Source of the DNA: an uncultured Rhodospirillaceae bacterium
GTDB taxonomy: Bacteria; Pseudomonadota; Alphaproteobacteria; Rhodospirillales; Rhodospirillaceae
Direction: 5' to 3'
NCBI GenBank assembly: GCA_943787205.1
Contig: CALSLN010000009.1
Location: forward strand, 278,243 to 342,242
Length of the DNA stretch: 64,000 nt
The position numbers were made by a program, and so were the translations under genes. Below, one piece after another: positions 1 through 11,687 of the stretch. Position 1 is the stretch's first letter; each line of letters starts with the position of its first letter. The notes below the pieces were generated by a model. The model did no database searches. It saw only the letters and a program-made list of their open reading frames with translations, and was not told where the DNA came from.

Positions 1-98
1 AGCCCAGTACGTCGTAATCTATGACGCCTCCGACCGGATTCTGCAGCGACTCTCACAAATAGCGAGACTATCTTTCTGCACCATCGCCGCGTCTAAAT

Positions 99-716
99 TT
101 AGACGCTAAGCGGTCTGTCGCTGGCGGCCACGAAGGCCGCCTTTAGTGCTCCAAAATCGTGCACAGCCTGAAACTGTGGAAACTCATCAATCACGTTTTG
201 TGGCGCGTGAAATAGTATCCCGACCTCGGCCTCACTCAGCATTGTGGTGTCATTGTAAGAATCACCTGCGGCAATCACCCTATAATTAAGTGTGTGCAGC
301 GCTTTTACTGAAGCCCTCTTCGGGTCCACTTGCCGTAATTTATAATCTACGACCCTACCCTGATCATCCGTAATTAAGCGGTGGCAGAGCAACGTGGGCC
401 ATTTGAGTTGACGCATGAGTGGTTCTGAAAATTCGTAAAAAGTATCGGACAAAATAATGACCTGGAATCTCTCGCGAAGCCAATCTAGAAAGTCAGCTGC
501 ACCTGGCAGTGGTTCGAGCGTTGAAATTACGGCTTGAATATCTGGGAGACGGAGGCCGTGGTGATCCAGCAGAGACAACCGTTGCTTCATTAGAACATTA
601 TAATCAGGAATATCACGTGTCGTTGCACGCAACTCATCTATTCCAGTCTTTTCTGCAAACGCAATCCATATCTCGGGGACGAGAACCCCCTCCAGGTCTA
701 GGCAAGCTAATTCCAA
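99..716 (-). CDS. thrH: ThrH-like phosphoserine phosphatase / homoserine phosphotransferase
   Basis: HAD-superfamily protein of 205 residues, the usual ThrH length. The HAD motif I region near the N-terminus reads CLDLEGVLVPE, with the first Asp as expected nucleophile and Glu in the second acidic position, as in ThrH rather than SerB. Motif II is the ILSDTF segment and motif III/IV the GDSYNDT segment near residue 152. ThrH enzymes dephosphorylate phosphoserine and can transfer the phosphate to homoserine; the latter activity is family knowledge, not visible here. The start is a TTG, preceded by AGGAG eight bases upstream. It lies downstream of tRNA-Phe on the same strand. The reading frame is intact. 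Confidence 0.85.
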   Translation of the reverse strand: MELACLDLEGVLVPEIWIAFAEKTGIDELRATTRDIPDYNVLMKQRLSLLDHHGLRLPDIQAVISTLEPLPGAADFLDWLRERFQVIILSDTFYEFSEPLMRQLKWPTLLCHRLITDDQGRVVDYKLRQVDPKRASVKALHTLNYRVIAAGDSYNDTTMLSEAEVGILFHAPQNVIDEFPQFQAVHDFGALKAAFVAASDRPLSV

Positions 717-805
717 GGTTATAACTCCTAGTTGCGATATAAATTAGCGGTCCCTAAGAGACAATCTAACCAAGGTTTATCGCTGAATACGACGTCTGAA
801 AAGAA

Positions 806-881
<76 letters not shown>

Positions 882-965
882 AAACCCCTAGAAACGGCTA
901 GGAAAGGCGGCTTATAAAAGAGATTTAGGGCTCTGTCCAGCCGCAGACCACAACCCGATGGTGGG

Positions 966-1175
966 TCAGTCCTCGTCCATTGGCACATCGAGCTCAGTGC
1001 CAATTGCAGTCTCATCGGTCGGGATACGGTACTGCGACGTCAACCAGCCCGCAAGATCGAGATCGGAGCACCTTTGTGAGCAGAAAGGCCGGAAACGGGG
1101 CACAACCGCTTGTTTGCACCGGACACACTTTCCTGCCGTTACACGCACACCCGTCTGGTCGCGCTGCATCAGCAT
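966..1175 (-). CDS. yacG: DNA gyrase inhibitor / zinc-binding protein YacG
   Basis: Small protein of 69 residues with the YacG zinc ribbon: CVRC near residue 17 and CSQRC near residue 33, flanked by the family signature FRPFCS and followed by DLAGWL and YRIP. YacG binds zinc and inhibits gyrase by contacting GyrB. The C-terminus is acidic (PMDED). It follows the RNase E/G gene by about 28 bases on the same strand, the usual order. An alternative upstream ATG at 1197 lies in another frame, so a longer N-terminus with one indel is possible, but the conserved domain is intact as given. Confidence 0.88.
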   Translation of the reverse strand: MLMQRDQTGVRVTAGKCVRCKQAVVPRFRPFCSQRCSDLDLAGWLTSQYRIPTDETAIGTELDVPMDED

Positions 1176-1203
1176 TTCCGCTCGGTTTTTTAGCCATGGT
1201 CTC

Positions 1204-2338
1204 TCAACCCGTCACAATATCTATGTAAGAAATATCGACGTCTGGAACGACTTGCAATGTTAGCGAGGTTTTTAATCGCTCTTCCGCTTCGAGGCGCGCC
1301 ACTTGCAAGGGGCCACGAAGCGACGAAACAACCCGCTCAGACGCCCGCACCGTGATACGAACTGATCCGCTCGCTAATCCCTCACGGACACTTTTCCGAA
1401 GCGCCTCAAGCGCGACAGCATATGTGGCAGAGTGCGGAAGTGCTGGTTCAGCCAACAGTAAATCTGCAAGAGAGGACCTGCTTCGGCGCCTGTTAAGCTC
1501 TAGTCGACCTTCTGGTGTCAGCCCAGAAACACGCGTCGGTACCGGGTCGTCAGCAACGGCCTGCCGAAGACGCTCTACAAGGTCACCTCGGCCTTTAGAC
1601 GGAATGAGGTCCACAATAACCGGGCCAGCGATAGCACGCAGGCGCAGCTCACGCGCCAAGGTATCAACAGCAACTCTATTGGCCTCACCAGCCGGCATAG
1701 GACCAGCGTCGACATCCACAGCTGTCACCGCCGCCGTATGTTCGACAATTAACTTACCACCCCCCGTCGAATGGCACGATCGTATCTAAGGCCCGTTCGA
1801 TCGCCTCATCTACACCGTAATCACCGAACACATCGGCGGGCTCAAGCTGAACGAAACTATGGAGACTGCTGTCCAACATACCAGTCATCGACTGATCGGT
1901 ATCGTTGGGCGCCACAATGATACTCTTAAGACTATGCTGATATGTCCGCCCGCAAAAGAATAGAGGGTGCTCAGCCTCGGCGAGGCAAACCGGTGCTTTA
2001 GCATCGGTCAAAACGGCCGGTATATCGGCATCACTGATAAGAGCAACTTTAGCGCCCTTATCATTGCGAGGAGGCTGCACAATGCGCACATCTACGGATG
2101 CGCCTTCGCTCGGGCGATTCACCCCGCATGCCAAAAGAGCAGCGCTTTCAAGCCCTATGTCCACGAAGACTGCTTGCGCGCCAGGCAGCGGCTTACCGAC
2201 CCGGCCGCGATATAGAGCCCCTGCAGCCGGCAGACCAATACGGTGATGATACACTTCAATGACATGATTTCCCGCAAGCGCTGCCACTCGGGTTTCACCG
2301 GGACCACGGTCCACAAGAAGTGTATCAATCGTCGGCAT
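1204..2338 (-). CDS. Ribonuclease E/G family protein (one frameshift)
   Basis: Short RNase E/G of about 378 residues. The N-terminal part (1754-2338) carries the S1-like segment with LYRGRVGKPLPGAQAVFVDI and ends in IVPFDGG; the C-terminal part (1204-1728) resumes in another frame with the segment VDVDAG, then the acidic VIVDLIPSK stretch that supplies catalytic metal ligands. The break is a run of six G (complement) near 1759-1764; removing one G joins the halves as PFDGGGK, which matches the family. The long C-terminal scaffold of RNase E is absent, as in other copies located beside yacG. The start at 2338 overlaps the end of maf by 14 bases. I read the frameshift as a probable sequence error. 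Confidence 0.85.
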
Positions 2339-2940
2339 TGAGAACCGGACCAAGAGACCCGGCGAGCATTGCTTCGGTCACATACAAACAAAGCCCTACG
2401 ACATTCGAATACGAGCCGTTGATCTCGTTTCACGAATGTTGCCGCGCGGCCCTGTATCGCGTATGCGCACCAGCCTTATCCCCTGCCACTCACCCCCCGG
2501 CCAGGTAAGATCCGCATCTCCTCAGCACGCGAGAGCCGTCTTGAAGGTCACTGTGGTCATAACAGACCTGACACGTCGCGCCCTTGCGGCGCAGCCCAAT
2601 TACCGCCAGCCCGCCGTACACGCGATGCCGCCGTCCCGACAAGCAAAGTGAGGTATCGCTGGCGGGCCTCCTGCTCATCTTCCGGCTTCGCGAAGTATAC
2701 GGCGCCCGCAGGCGACCACTGTGTCGGCGGCCAGAACAATGTCGTCGGCCATGCGTCTCGGCCACGACGTTCGCTTTTGCCAAGCGCTAGGCGTGTACTG
2801 CAAGCCTTTGGGGTGATTCATGCTACGCTGCGGCGTCTCATCTATACGTCCGCAGGGACGACAGCGTCTGGACTGTCGCCCGATTTGGCCGTTAGGAGTT
2901 CGAGGCGGCGAGGCGAGGCCGATGCGAGGATAAACGCCAT
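2325..2940 (-). CDS. maf: Maf-like nucleoside triphosphate pyrophosphatase (several frameshifts)
   Basis: Reconstructed from several frames. The start at 2940 gives AFILASASPRRLELL, the Maf N-terminal signature, followed by PDAVVPAD and, after a two-base slip, IDETP. Further on come ADDIVLAADTVVACGRRIL, then SGRRHRVYGGLAVI, then AYAIQGRAATFV and, in yet another frame, INGSYSNVVGLCLYVTEA and the stop at 2325. All segments are in the right order for a protein of about 205 residues. At least five frame changes are needed. Maf proteins hydrolyse non-canonical or modified NTPs. The gene sits between infA and the RNase E/G gene, its usual place. It is either a pseudogene or, more likely given its housekeeping neighbours, a badly sequenced stretch. 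Confidence 0.8.
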
Positions 2941-2987
2941 AAGGTGAGACGTACCAGCAGTTGGTCAAATGCGTGTGCGCCGAACCA

Positions 2988-3206
2988 TCACTTAAATCGA
3001 AAAGTGATACGCCCTTTGGTCAGGTCATAGGGGGTCATCTCAACGTTGACCTTATCTCCCGCCAGGACGCGAATGCGGTTCTTGCGCATTTTGCCAGAAG
3101 TATGAGCAAGTATTTCATGCTCATTTTCCAGCGTGACCCGGAACATCGCGTTCGGAAGGATTTCCGATACGGTTCCAGAGAATTCCATCATTTCTTCTTT
3201 AGCCAT
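2988..3206 (-). CDS. infA: Translation initiation factor IF-1
   Basis: Protein of 72 residues, the exact usual length, starting [11 protein letters not shown] and containing the nearly invariant [19 protein letters not shown] and ending [10 protein letters not shown]. It is an OB-fold protein that binds the ribosomal A site during initiation. I chose the ATG at 3206 rather than the in-frame ATT three bases upstream because it gives the conserved MAKEE start. The stop lies 47 bases from the maf start on the same strand. Confidence 0.97.
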   Translation of the reverse strand: MAKEEMMEFSGTVSEILPNAMFRVTLENEHEILAHTSGKMRKNRIRVLAGDKVNVEMTPYDLTKGRITFRFK

Positions 3207-3335
3207 CAATCCTCATCACTAGGTGCTGCAGGTGTGCGACACAGCCCAAGCTGCCACGCGGTGCCCAGGAAGAGCATAGAATAGCCTCGGGTCAAGGTTT
3301 TTCCGCAAAAACCGCCAGATTCCCGAACAATGTTG

Positions 3336-3779
3336 CTAAAATGCTCCGCCTTGGATGGGCGGAAATATCCCCAGAATGCGCTGCTGGAGGCGGTCTCGCA
3401 CCTCTCGATAGGCCGTCAATCGAGTTTCCCTCGAGCCCTCGACCAAAGTTGGGTCGAACGTATTCCAGAACACGACTTCGCATGCCATGTACCGGGTTAG
3501 GTCGACAGCTTTATGTTGCGCGTGAGGAGATAACGAGATGATGTAGTCAAAGGAATCGTCTTTAAGATCTTCGAATGACTTTACCTTGTGCTTGCTGATA
3601 TCCACCCCAACCTCCTGCATCACCTCGATAACAAATGGGTCAGTTTCACCGGGATGCACGCCGACGGAGTCAACGAAAACCTGACTGCCATGCAACCGCT
3701 TCATTAATCCTTCCGCCATCGGCGAACGGACAGCGTTATGTGTGCAGCAAAACAAAACAGATGAGGGCAAGAAATCCAT
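3336..3779 (-). CDS. Low-molecular-weight protein tyrosine phosphatase / ArsC-like protein
   Basis: 147-residue protein with the P-loop CTHNAVRS at residues 12-19 (Cys nucleophile, Arg at the end of the CX5R loop), followed by PMAEGLMKRL. The distal part contains FWNTFDPT, where the Asp of the DP pair would be the general acid. The family includes protein tyrosine phosphatases and arsenate reductases; the locus (beside UPF0262 and infA) is conserved in alphaproteobacteria and is usually annotated as a phosphatase, with no proven substrate known to me. Its start is three bases past the end of the UPF0262 gene, suggesting translational coupling. Confidence 0.85.
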   Translation of the reverse strand: MDFLPSSVLFCCTHNAVRSPMAEGLMKRLHGSQVFVDSVGVHPGETDPFVIEVMQEVGVDISKHKVKSFEDLKDDSFDYIISLSPHAQHKAVDLTRYMACEVVFWNTFDPTLVEGSRETRLTAYREVRDRLQQRILGIFPPIQGGAF

Positions 3780-3782
3780 CGC

Positions 3783-4274
3783 CTACCCCCTCATGTGGAG
3801 AACACAGAGGAGTGTAAACAATCTTCGCGCTGTCGCATTGTCCAGACTTACGTGCTCTTTAAGACGCTCTGCGAGCACCTTAGCACCCTCGTTGTGCAAC
3901 CCACGTCGCCCCATATCGATTGCTTCAATCTGCGAAGGTGACATCGTCTTGATGGCATCAAAGTAGGATTCACAGACCATAAAGTAGTCTTTGATGATTG
4001 AACGGAATGGGCGAACCGATAACACGATATCCTGGATCAGGTCGCCCGCCACAGTCGACAAAGCGAATACCAAACGATCTTCTTTAAGAGCCAAGTTGAC
4101 GTGATAGGGCCCTGGCACCGCTCCCTCGTCCGACAACTCAAAGTGATTGCGTTCCAAGAGGTCGAACAAGGCTACAGCGCGTTCGTGCTCCACCTCAGGC
4201 CGACGGCGTAAAAACGAGCCTTCATCTAATGTCATTTTAAGAATTGAATTCTTTGTATTATCCTCGCCGGACAT
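3783..4274 (-). CDS. UPF0262 family protein
   Basis: Conserved alphaproteobacterial protein of unknown function. The family core begins with MTLDEGSF, then EHERAVALFDLLE, and ends with the DMGRRGLHNEGA and LFTLLCVLH segments. I place the start at the ATG 4274 (163 residues, close to the usual length of about 160); an in-frame GTG at 4301 would add nine residues. It lies between hisD and the phosphatase gene, tightly spaced on both sides, and is expected to be co-transcribed with them. No catalytic motif is apparent. Confidence 0.85.
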   Translation of the reverse strand: MSGEDNTKNSILKMTLDEGSFLRRRPEVEHERAVALFDLLERNHFELSDEGAVPGPYHVNLALKEDRLVFALSTVAGDLIQDIVLSVRPFRSIIKDYFMVCESYFDAIKTMSPSQIEAIDMGRRGLHNEGAKVLAERLKEHVSLDNATARRLFTLLCVLHMRG

Positions 4275-4310
4275 GTCGTTGGAGTCAGCACCGGACGGCA
4301 CGACGCCCCC

Positions 4311-5653
<1,343 letters not shown>

Positions 5654-5670
<17 letters not shown>

Positions 5671-6321
5671 CCACCGCTCTCCGGAATTTCTCGATCCAGC
5701 CGCCAATCTCTTCAGACCGCACCTTTAGCGCCGTCCGATTGACAACCAAACGGGATGAGACGTCAGCAATGGTCGCTACTTCCACCAATCCATTCTCTTT
5801 CAGCGTCCGGCCGGATGACACAAGGTCAACAATCCGTGGCGTCAATCCCGAGCTTGGGCGCCAAGTTCCATCGCGCCGTTCAGCTTTACGCATTCCGCTT
5901 GTAGACCCTGCGCCGCAAAATACCGGCTGGTCGTTTCAGGATACTTTGTTGCGACCCGCACGTGTGAAAGCCTTGAGACATCAAAGGTATCACCGAGCTC
6001 TTTCGACTGCGCAATACACAGCCGGCACCCACCAATTTTGAGGTCGAGAGGCGCGTAAATTTCCGGATAATCGAATTCCATAAGAACGTCATTTCCGGCG
6101 ACCCCCAGCTGAGCAGCGCCGAAGGCCACAAAGGTCGCCACATCAAACGATCGCACGCGAATGATCGACACGTGATCCAGGTTAGTAGCGAATTGCAGTT
6201 GACGTGAGCTGTCGTCGTCGAAGGCAGATTCAGGTTGAATCCCGACCGCATCCAAGAGCGGTCGCGCCTCTTCCATAATTCGCCCCTTAGGTAGAGCGAT
6301 AATCAGCGGATCTTGGGCCAT
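5654..6321 (-). CDS. hisG: ATP phosphoribosyltransferase, short form (frameshifted)
   Basis: First enzyme of histidine synthesis: ATP plus PRPP to phosphoribosyl-ATP. The N-terminal part (5842-6321) has [13 protein letters not shown] and the [10 protein letters not shown] segment; the C-terminal part (5654-5893, another frame) has [17 protein letters not shown], the PRPP-binding signature. The total of about 222 residues is the short form that lacks the regulatory domain and normally needs HisZ, which I do not see in this window. Between the halves one extra G after the GAACTT sequence and a second slip a few codons later are needed. It overlaps the hisD start by 17 bases, which suggests coupling of the two his genes. 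Confidence 0.87.
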
Positions 6322-6386
6322 TTCCAGACGTCCAATTAAATCTCGATAATGGCGGCGCGTTTAGCACGCAAGGCGTTCCAGGGCTA

Positions 6387-6410
6387 GGGGTGGCCTCAAT
6401 TCGCCACCCC
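6387..6410. repeat. Perfect 8-bp inverted repeat between flavodoxin-like gene and hisG
   Basis: GGGGTGGC and GCCACCCC flank an eight-base loop, ten bases after the stop of the flavodoxin-like gene (minus strand). The position suggests a transcription terminator or processing hairpin separating it from hisG. There is no T tract on either strand, so a classical intrinsic terminator is not supported. Confidence 0.4.
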
Positions 6411-6419
6411 AGCTCTCGG

Positions 6420-7164
6420 TTAGCGATGCTCGGGGTTGTCCGAGTCGAACCGGCAGCCTGCATCCCACAAAGACCGCTGATTGCCATGAGCTGGCACGCC
6501 GCCCGCATCTTTGAGCATTCTGGCCAGATGAATCAGATTCCAGGTCATAAAGGTCGTGTTACGATTGGTGAAATCATTTTCCCGACCGCCCGAACCTTCG
6601 TCCATATAGGACGGTCCCGGACCAGCCTCACCCAACCAGCCAGCATCAGCTTGTGGTGGGATGGAATATCCCAAGTGCTGGAGCGAATAGAGAATGTTCA
6701 TCGAGCAATGCTTGGCGCCGTCCTCATTCCCGGTGATCAGGACAACCACCGACTTTGCCGTAGTAGGCATATTGCCCAGCTTCGTTGAGGTCACCAGAAG
6801 ACGCATACAAACGCTCAATCGCCTGTGTACAAACAGACGTTTTCTCACCGAGCCAGATGGCAGATCCAATGATCAGGATATCGGCTGCCTTAACCTTCTC
6901 ATAAATGGCCGGCCAGTCGTCTTTATCCCAGCCATGCTCTGTCATGTCTGGGTAAACGCCAAAGGCCACGTCGTGATCTATGGGGCGTACCGTTTCAACA
7001 GAAATGCCATTCTTTTCCATGATCGCTTTTAAGATTTCGAACAGCCCTTCCGTATGGGACAGGCTTGGCGATTTCTTTAGAGTGCAGTTGAGAAAAAGTG
7101 CCTTCAAATCGGAATAATCAGCCGGCTTCTCGTCACACCACTTTTGTTGAACGTCATTCAGCAT
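6420..7164 (-). CDS. Flavodoxin-family NAD(P)H-dependent oxidoreductase (one frameshift)
   Basis: About 248 residues reconstructed from two frames. The N-terminal part (from 7164) has KALFLNCTLKKSPSLSHTEG, a phosphate-binding loop typical of NADPH-dependent FMN reductases, and ADILIIGSAIWLGEKTS; the C-terminal part has LITGNEDGAKHCSMNILYSL and YMDEGSGG. The junction near 6735 reads GKVGGC then LITGNEDG after removal of one extra C, matching the family. Such proteins bind FMN and reduce quinones or other acceptors; the substrate is unknown. The gene sits between murA and hisG on the same strand, but with a 110-base gap from murA. Confidence 0.75.
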
Positions 7165-7277
7165 CGGGACCTCACAGGTAAAAAAACTATGACCCCAACG
7201 TGACGCGTTAAACGCCCGGACAAAAGACCCAATCGATCACAAATCCGTATGATTTAGAAGTTTTGAGAGACTACGCC

Positions 7278-8582
<1,305 letters not shown>

Positions 8583-8650
8583 GCGTTACATCATTCCGAT
8601 TAGGTGGGGCAGAAGAAAGGCTGAAGCGTGGCGCACCAAAGGCACGTCGC

Positions 8651-9205
8651 TTAGAGCTTTGGCAGGGTTACACCCTGCTGACCTTGATACTTTCCTTTGC
8701 GATCCGCATAGGAAACATCACACTCACTGTCGCCCTTGAGGAAAATAAACTGGCACGCGCCTTCGTTGGCGTAGATACGCGCCGGTAGCGGCGTGGTGTT
8801 AGAAAACTCTAGCGTTACATGACCTTCCCACTCTGGCTCAAGTGGCGTCACATTGACGATGATTCCACATCGCGCATATGTCGACTTGCCGAGACAAATC
8901 ACCAGCACGTCACGAGGGATGCGAAACAATTCAACGGTGCGCGCCAACACAAAACTGTTCGGCGGAATTACACAAACATCGGTTTTGCGATCGACAAAGC
9001 CTTGGGTCGAAAAATTTTTCGGATCCACAACCGTATTATTGACGTTTGTGAATATCTTGAATTCGTCCGAAACACGGGCATCGTAGCCGTAAGATGACAC
9101 GCCATACGAGATGACATCATCGCGCTCGAGCCGATCAGTGAACGGTTCAATCATGCCATCTTCTGTCGCCTTACGGCGGATCCAACTATCGGGCATTACA
9201 GACAT
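8651..9205 (-). CDS. dcd: dCTP deaminase
   Basis: 184-residue protein, intact, matching Dcd from start to end: [31 protein letters not shown], the substrate loop [24 protein letters not shown] with the catalytic Glu in LEPEWEG, and the nucleotide-binding C-terminus [13 protein letters not shown]. It deaminates dCTP to dUTP, feeding thymidylate synthesis. It is upstream of murA on the same strand, separated by about 70 bases. Confidence 0.95.
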   Translation of the reverse strand: MSVMPDSWIRRKATEDGMIEPFTDRLERDDVISYGVSSYGYDARVSDEFKIFTNVNNTVVDPKNFSTQGFVDRKTDVCVIPPNSFVLARTVELFRIPRDVLVICLGKSTYARCGIIVNVTPLEPEWEGHVTLEFSNTTPLPARIYANEGACQFIFLKGDSECDVSYADRKGKYQGQQGVTLPKL

Positions 9206-9280
9206 GACTGGGTTTCCCTCACCTCAATAGACACAGAAAAAGTAGCACATCTTGTAGCCCAGGGGTCGCAGGGTCTCAAG

Positions 9281-9454
9281 CTATTGAGTTTGATCACCGT
9301 TTTGACTTTGCTTCTGGCCAGCATCCGCCGTCGGCTCAGACTGCTGACGCGCCTGTGCCTTACGGCGCTTCAGGTTCTCCCGGAGTGCCGCAGCGGACCG
9401 CGCCTTGGCCGCCTCTGTCTTCGTCGGCAATTTCTGCTTGGGCGTATCGGGCAT
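9281..9454 (-). CDS. Small basic hypothetical protein
   Basis: A 57-residue Lys/Arg/Gln-rich peptide starting MPDTPKQKLP and containing TEAAKARSAAALRENLKRRK, then a Gln-rich tail. The pattern (AAALRxNLxRRKAQAR) resembles short conserved proteins seen near murA in several alphaproteobacteria, but I cannot name a family. An in-frame start at 9520 would give 79 residues. The strong predicted helix and the position between dcd and tRNA-Thr are the only support; coding status is moderate. Confidence 0.5.
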   Translation of the reverse strand: MPDTPKQKLPTKTEAAKARSAAALRENLKRRKAQARQQSEPTADAGQKQSQNGDQTQ

Positions 9455-9636
9455 AAACGTTCGCTTGACCTTTGCGAGAGAATGAAACGTCAGTTTGGCG
9501 GCGTCTGCCAAGTCGGTCAACGGTCGCTCTGACCCCGGAAAAAGACTGGTTTAAAGCCAAAAACCGCGCCTTGCACCCCTCAGGGCCTTGTGGCATTGTC
9601 CGCGCCGCTCAGACAGATAAAGATCATCGAGCTCGT

Positions 9637-9711
9637 GCTGCCGTAGCTCAGGGGTAGAGCACTCCCTTGGTAAGGGAGAGGCCGAAGGTTCAATTCCTTC
9701 CGGCAGCACCA
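9637..9711 (+). tRNA. tRNA-Thr (anticodon GGT)
   Basis: A complete 75-base cloverleaf on the plus strand: acceptor stem GCTGCCG/CGGCAGC, D-arm GCTC...GAGC, anticodon stem CTCCC/GGGAG with loop TTGGTAA (anticodon GGT), T-arm GAAGG/CCTTC with loop TTCAATT, discriminator A and an encoded CCA. Confidence 0.97.
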
Positions 9712-9749
9712 TTTTCCAAAATCTCAGCGATTGCGAATATAGGCGCAGG

Positions 9750-10148
9750 CTAAGACTTGCGCATGGCCTCATCAACGAGGAACAGGCTAGTTAACAGCGC
9801 CCTCACATGGATCGATGCATTGAGATTGTCGACCAATTGGGACGAGATCGAAGGTACAGACAGAGCCAAATCAACTGCCGCAGCGGCGCGCTTTGCATCG
9901 TCACCTAAGACAGCAGCAAACCCGTTGAGTTGCTCTGCATTTTCACTGGCGCCATCAGAAATTTCGCTCCGCAAGGCGGGCTCGACCGCATGGAGAGCCC
10001 CACTCAAAGACGTCAGAAACGCGCGGATGGATGGACCATCTGCACTTGAACCTTCTTTGTCTCTGCCTTGTGCCGCATAGGCGAGCATAAACTCATAAGC
10101 AGATTCAATGGCTTCAACACAGCCAGAAAACTTTAGATCATCGCTCAT
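9750..10148 (-). CDS. Hypothetical helical protein coupled to cytochrome b
   Basis: 132 residues from the ATG at 10148, starting MSDDLKFSGCVEAIES. The sequence is rich in Ala, Ser and Leu with regular helical periodicity and no membrane segment, signal peptide or recognisable motif. Its ATG overlaps the TGA of the cytochrome b gene (ATGA), so the two are almost certainly translated together. The pair diverges from the molybdenum hydroxylase operon. A cofactor-insertion or assembly factor is conceivable from context only; I do not recognise the family. Confidence 0.7.
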   Translation of the reverse strand: MSDDLKFSGCVEAIESAYEFMLAYAAQGRDKEGSSADGPSIRAFLTSLSGALHAVEPALRSEISDGASENAEQLNGFAAVLGDDAKRAAAAVDLALSVPSISSQLVDNLNASIHVRALLTSLFLVDEAMRKS

Positions 10149-10771
10149 GCTGAGTGATCTCCCGCGTCTTTCCATAGGGCTGGGTCATGGTTCTCTTCCA
10201 ATTCTTTGCGCGTAATCCAGCCGAGGATCATGGAGCGCGTGTAAAACAGTTTTTCTGGGCGCAGTGCAAAATAAACATGCAACATGATCACGCTAACAAA
10301 AATAAGAGCAGCGAGCCCATGGAGCACATAAATCCATCCCCATGTTGATTGAGAGAGGAGATACGGATCTCTCTCCCAGAACGGAGTATCGATACGGACT
10401 AACATCAACAGACCCGTCACAAGCGCGGCTACGCAAAACACAGTCACGGTGCTGTGCATCAACCGTTGCGCAATCGAATACTTTCCTGGCTTCGGAAAGA
10501 CACCGCTTCTGAGAGACCCAATCGTTTTCAGAAGTTCAATTGGGCCGACCCAGATTGACCTCAGGTCCTGTTGCAGCAACGCGCGAACAATGTGCCAAAC
10601 AACAGCAATCGTTAAAACCACGCCGGAGATCCAGTGAACTGGCACCCAATCAAACTCTAAGCCGAGAATCGGACATAGGCCTGTGCCGAGCAGGGTTAAC
10701 ATACTGGCCGCCATGGCCCAGTGAAACAGGCGGTCGACCAAGTGGTGACGGACGATTCGATCAGATGACAT
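10145..10771 (-). CDS. Cytochrome b561-type di-heme membrane protein
   Basis: 208 residues with four hydrophobic segments at about 18-38, 46-66, 108-128 and 146-168. Candidate heme ligands are His in VDRLFHWAMA, PVHWISG, VVWHIVR, VLHGLAA and MLHVYFA, a pattern shared by formate dehydrogenase gamma subunits and other b561-like quinone-linked cytochromes. It would pass electrons between a partner oxidoreductase and the quinone pool in the inner membrane. It is divergent from the 2Fe-2S/molybdopterin/FAD operon starting at 11024, 252 bases away, and I infer it is the electron acceptor of that enzyme. The frame is intact. Confidence 0.85.
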   Translation of the reverse strand: MSSDRIVRHHLVDRLFHWAMAASMLTLLGTGLCPILGLEFDWVPVHWISGVVLTIAVVWHIVRALLQQDLRSIWVGPIELLKTIGSLRSGVFPKPGKYSIAQRLMHSTVTVFCVAALVTGLLMLVRIDTPFWERDPYLLSQSTWGWIYVLHGLAALIFVSVIMLHVYFALRPEKLFYTRSMILGWITRKELEENHDPALWKDAGDHSA

Positions 10772-11023
10772 GAGCGTAGCAGTTCCCTTTTACTTTTCAG
10801 CCCCAGAACCTAATGGCTTATTGGGTGCGGAAAAAGGGCCCAGATGGCCAAGAAGAGCAAGCCAGACCGGCGGATATGATCGCACCGTGGCGGCGAACCG
10901 GGATTCAAGCGTTATCCGGGGTAGAATTCACTACATTTGCCTTAGTTCCTGGGGTATTCAGGGGGACTAAGGTTTTCGGATATTCAGCCACGCACGCGGC
11001 TTACGAAGAGAGAGATTGAATTT

Positions 11024-11686
11024 ATGGCGAACGACACCCCGCAGACAGCAATTGAAGAACCGGGCGACCAGCCTGTTTATGAAGATGCCCGGGACCCCGT
11101 CACGCGACGGACCTTTATCAAGAGTGTTATCGCAACCGGCGCCGTAGCCTCTGCTGGTGGGTTCATGCTGACAGGCCTGAGCGGATGCTCAGATGACGCA
11201 GCACCAGCCGCTGGATCGGTCGAACGCCTCGTTACGCTCAATATCAATGGCAAAAGCCGCCCCGTCGATGTTCTGCCAAATGAAACATTGGCGATGACGC
11301 TCCGTTACAAACTAGGCCTCACCGGCACCAAACTGGCTTGCGACCGTGGCGAGTGCGGTGCTTGCACCGTTTTGATCGACGACGTCACGCATAATTCATG
11401 CTCAACGCTGACCCACTCTGTCCGTGGACGAGACGTAACGACAATCGAAGGGTTGGAGCAACCAGACGGAACATTACATCCTGTCCAACAAGCCATGATT
11501 GATGAACTCGGTCCTCAATGTGGTTTTTGCACCCCAGGACAAGTGATGTCTGGCGTGGCCCTCCTCAAGAACAACCCCAACCCAACCCGTCAAGAAGCGC
11601 GGGAAGGTCTGGCTGGAAATCTTTGCCGGTGTGGTGCCTACGACCACTACCTCAATTCAATCATGCGCGCAGCACGGGTGAGCTAA
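11024..11686 (+). CDS. 2Fe-2S subunit of xanthine-dehydrogenase-family molybdenum hydroxylase, Tat/lipobox
   Basis: 220 residues. The N-terminus has a twin-arginine motif TRRTFIK (Arg 28-29), a hydrophobic stretch and then LSGC (Cys55), which fits a lipobox, so the mature protein may be a Tat-exported lipoprotein. Next comes a plant-type ferredoxin domain with CDRGECGAC (Cys106, 111, 114) and Cys126, then the helical domain with CGFC (166, 169) and CRC (201, 203), giving two 2Fe-2S clusters. It relays electrons from the molybdenum site. Most family members are cytoplasmic, so the export signal is unusual. The start follows AGAGAGA and lies 252 bases from the divergent cytochrome b gene; the next gene begins one base after its stop. 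Confidence 0.9.
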   Translation: MANDTPQTAIEEPGDQPVYEDARDPVTRRTFIKSVIATGAVASAGGFMLTGLSGCSDDAAPAAGSVERLVTLNINGKSRPVDVLPNETLAMTLRYKLGLTGTKLACDRGECGACTVLIDDVTHNSCSTLTHSVRGRDVTTIEGLEQPDGTLHPVQQAMIDELGPQCGFCTPGQVMSGVALLKNNPNPTRQEAREGLAGNLCRCGAYDHYLNSIMRAARVS

Positions 11687-11687
11687 C

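Noticed and set aside
6387..6410. Intrinsic terminator after the flavodoxin-like gene
   Set aside because: The stem is perfect but no T tract follows on either strand, so it is listed only as an inverted repeat.
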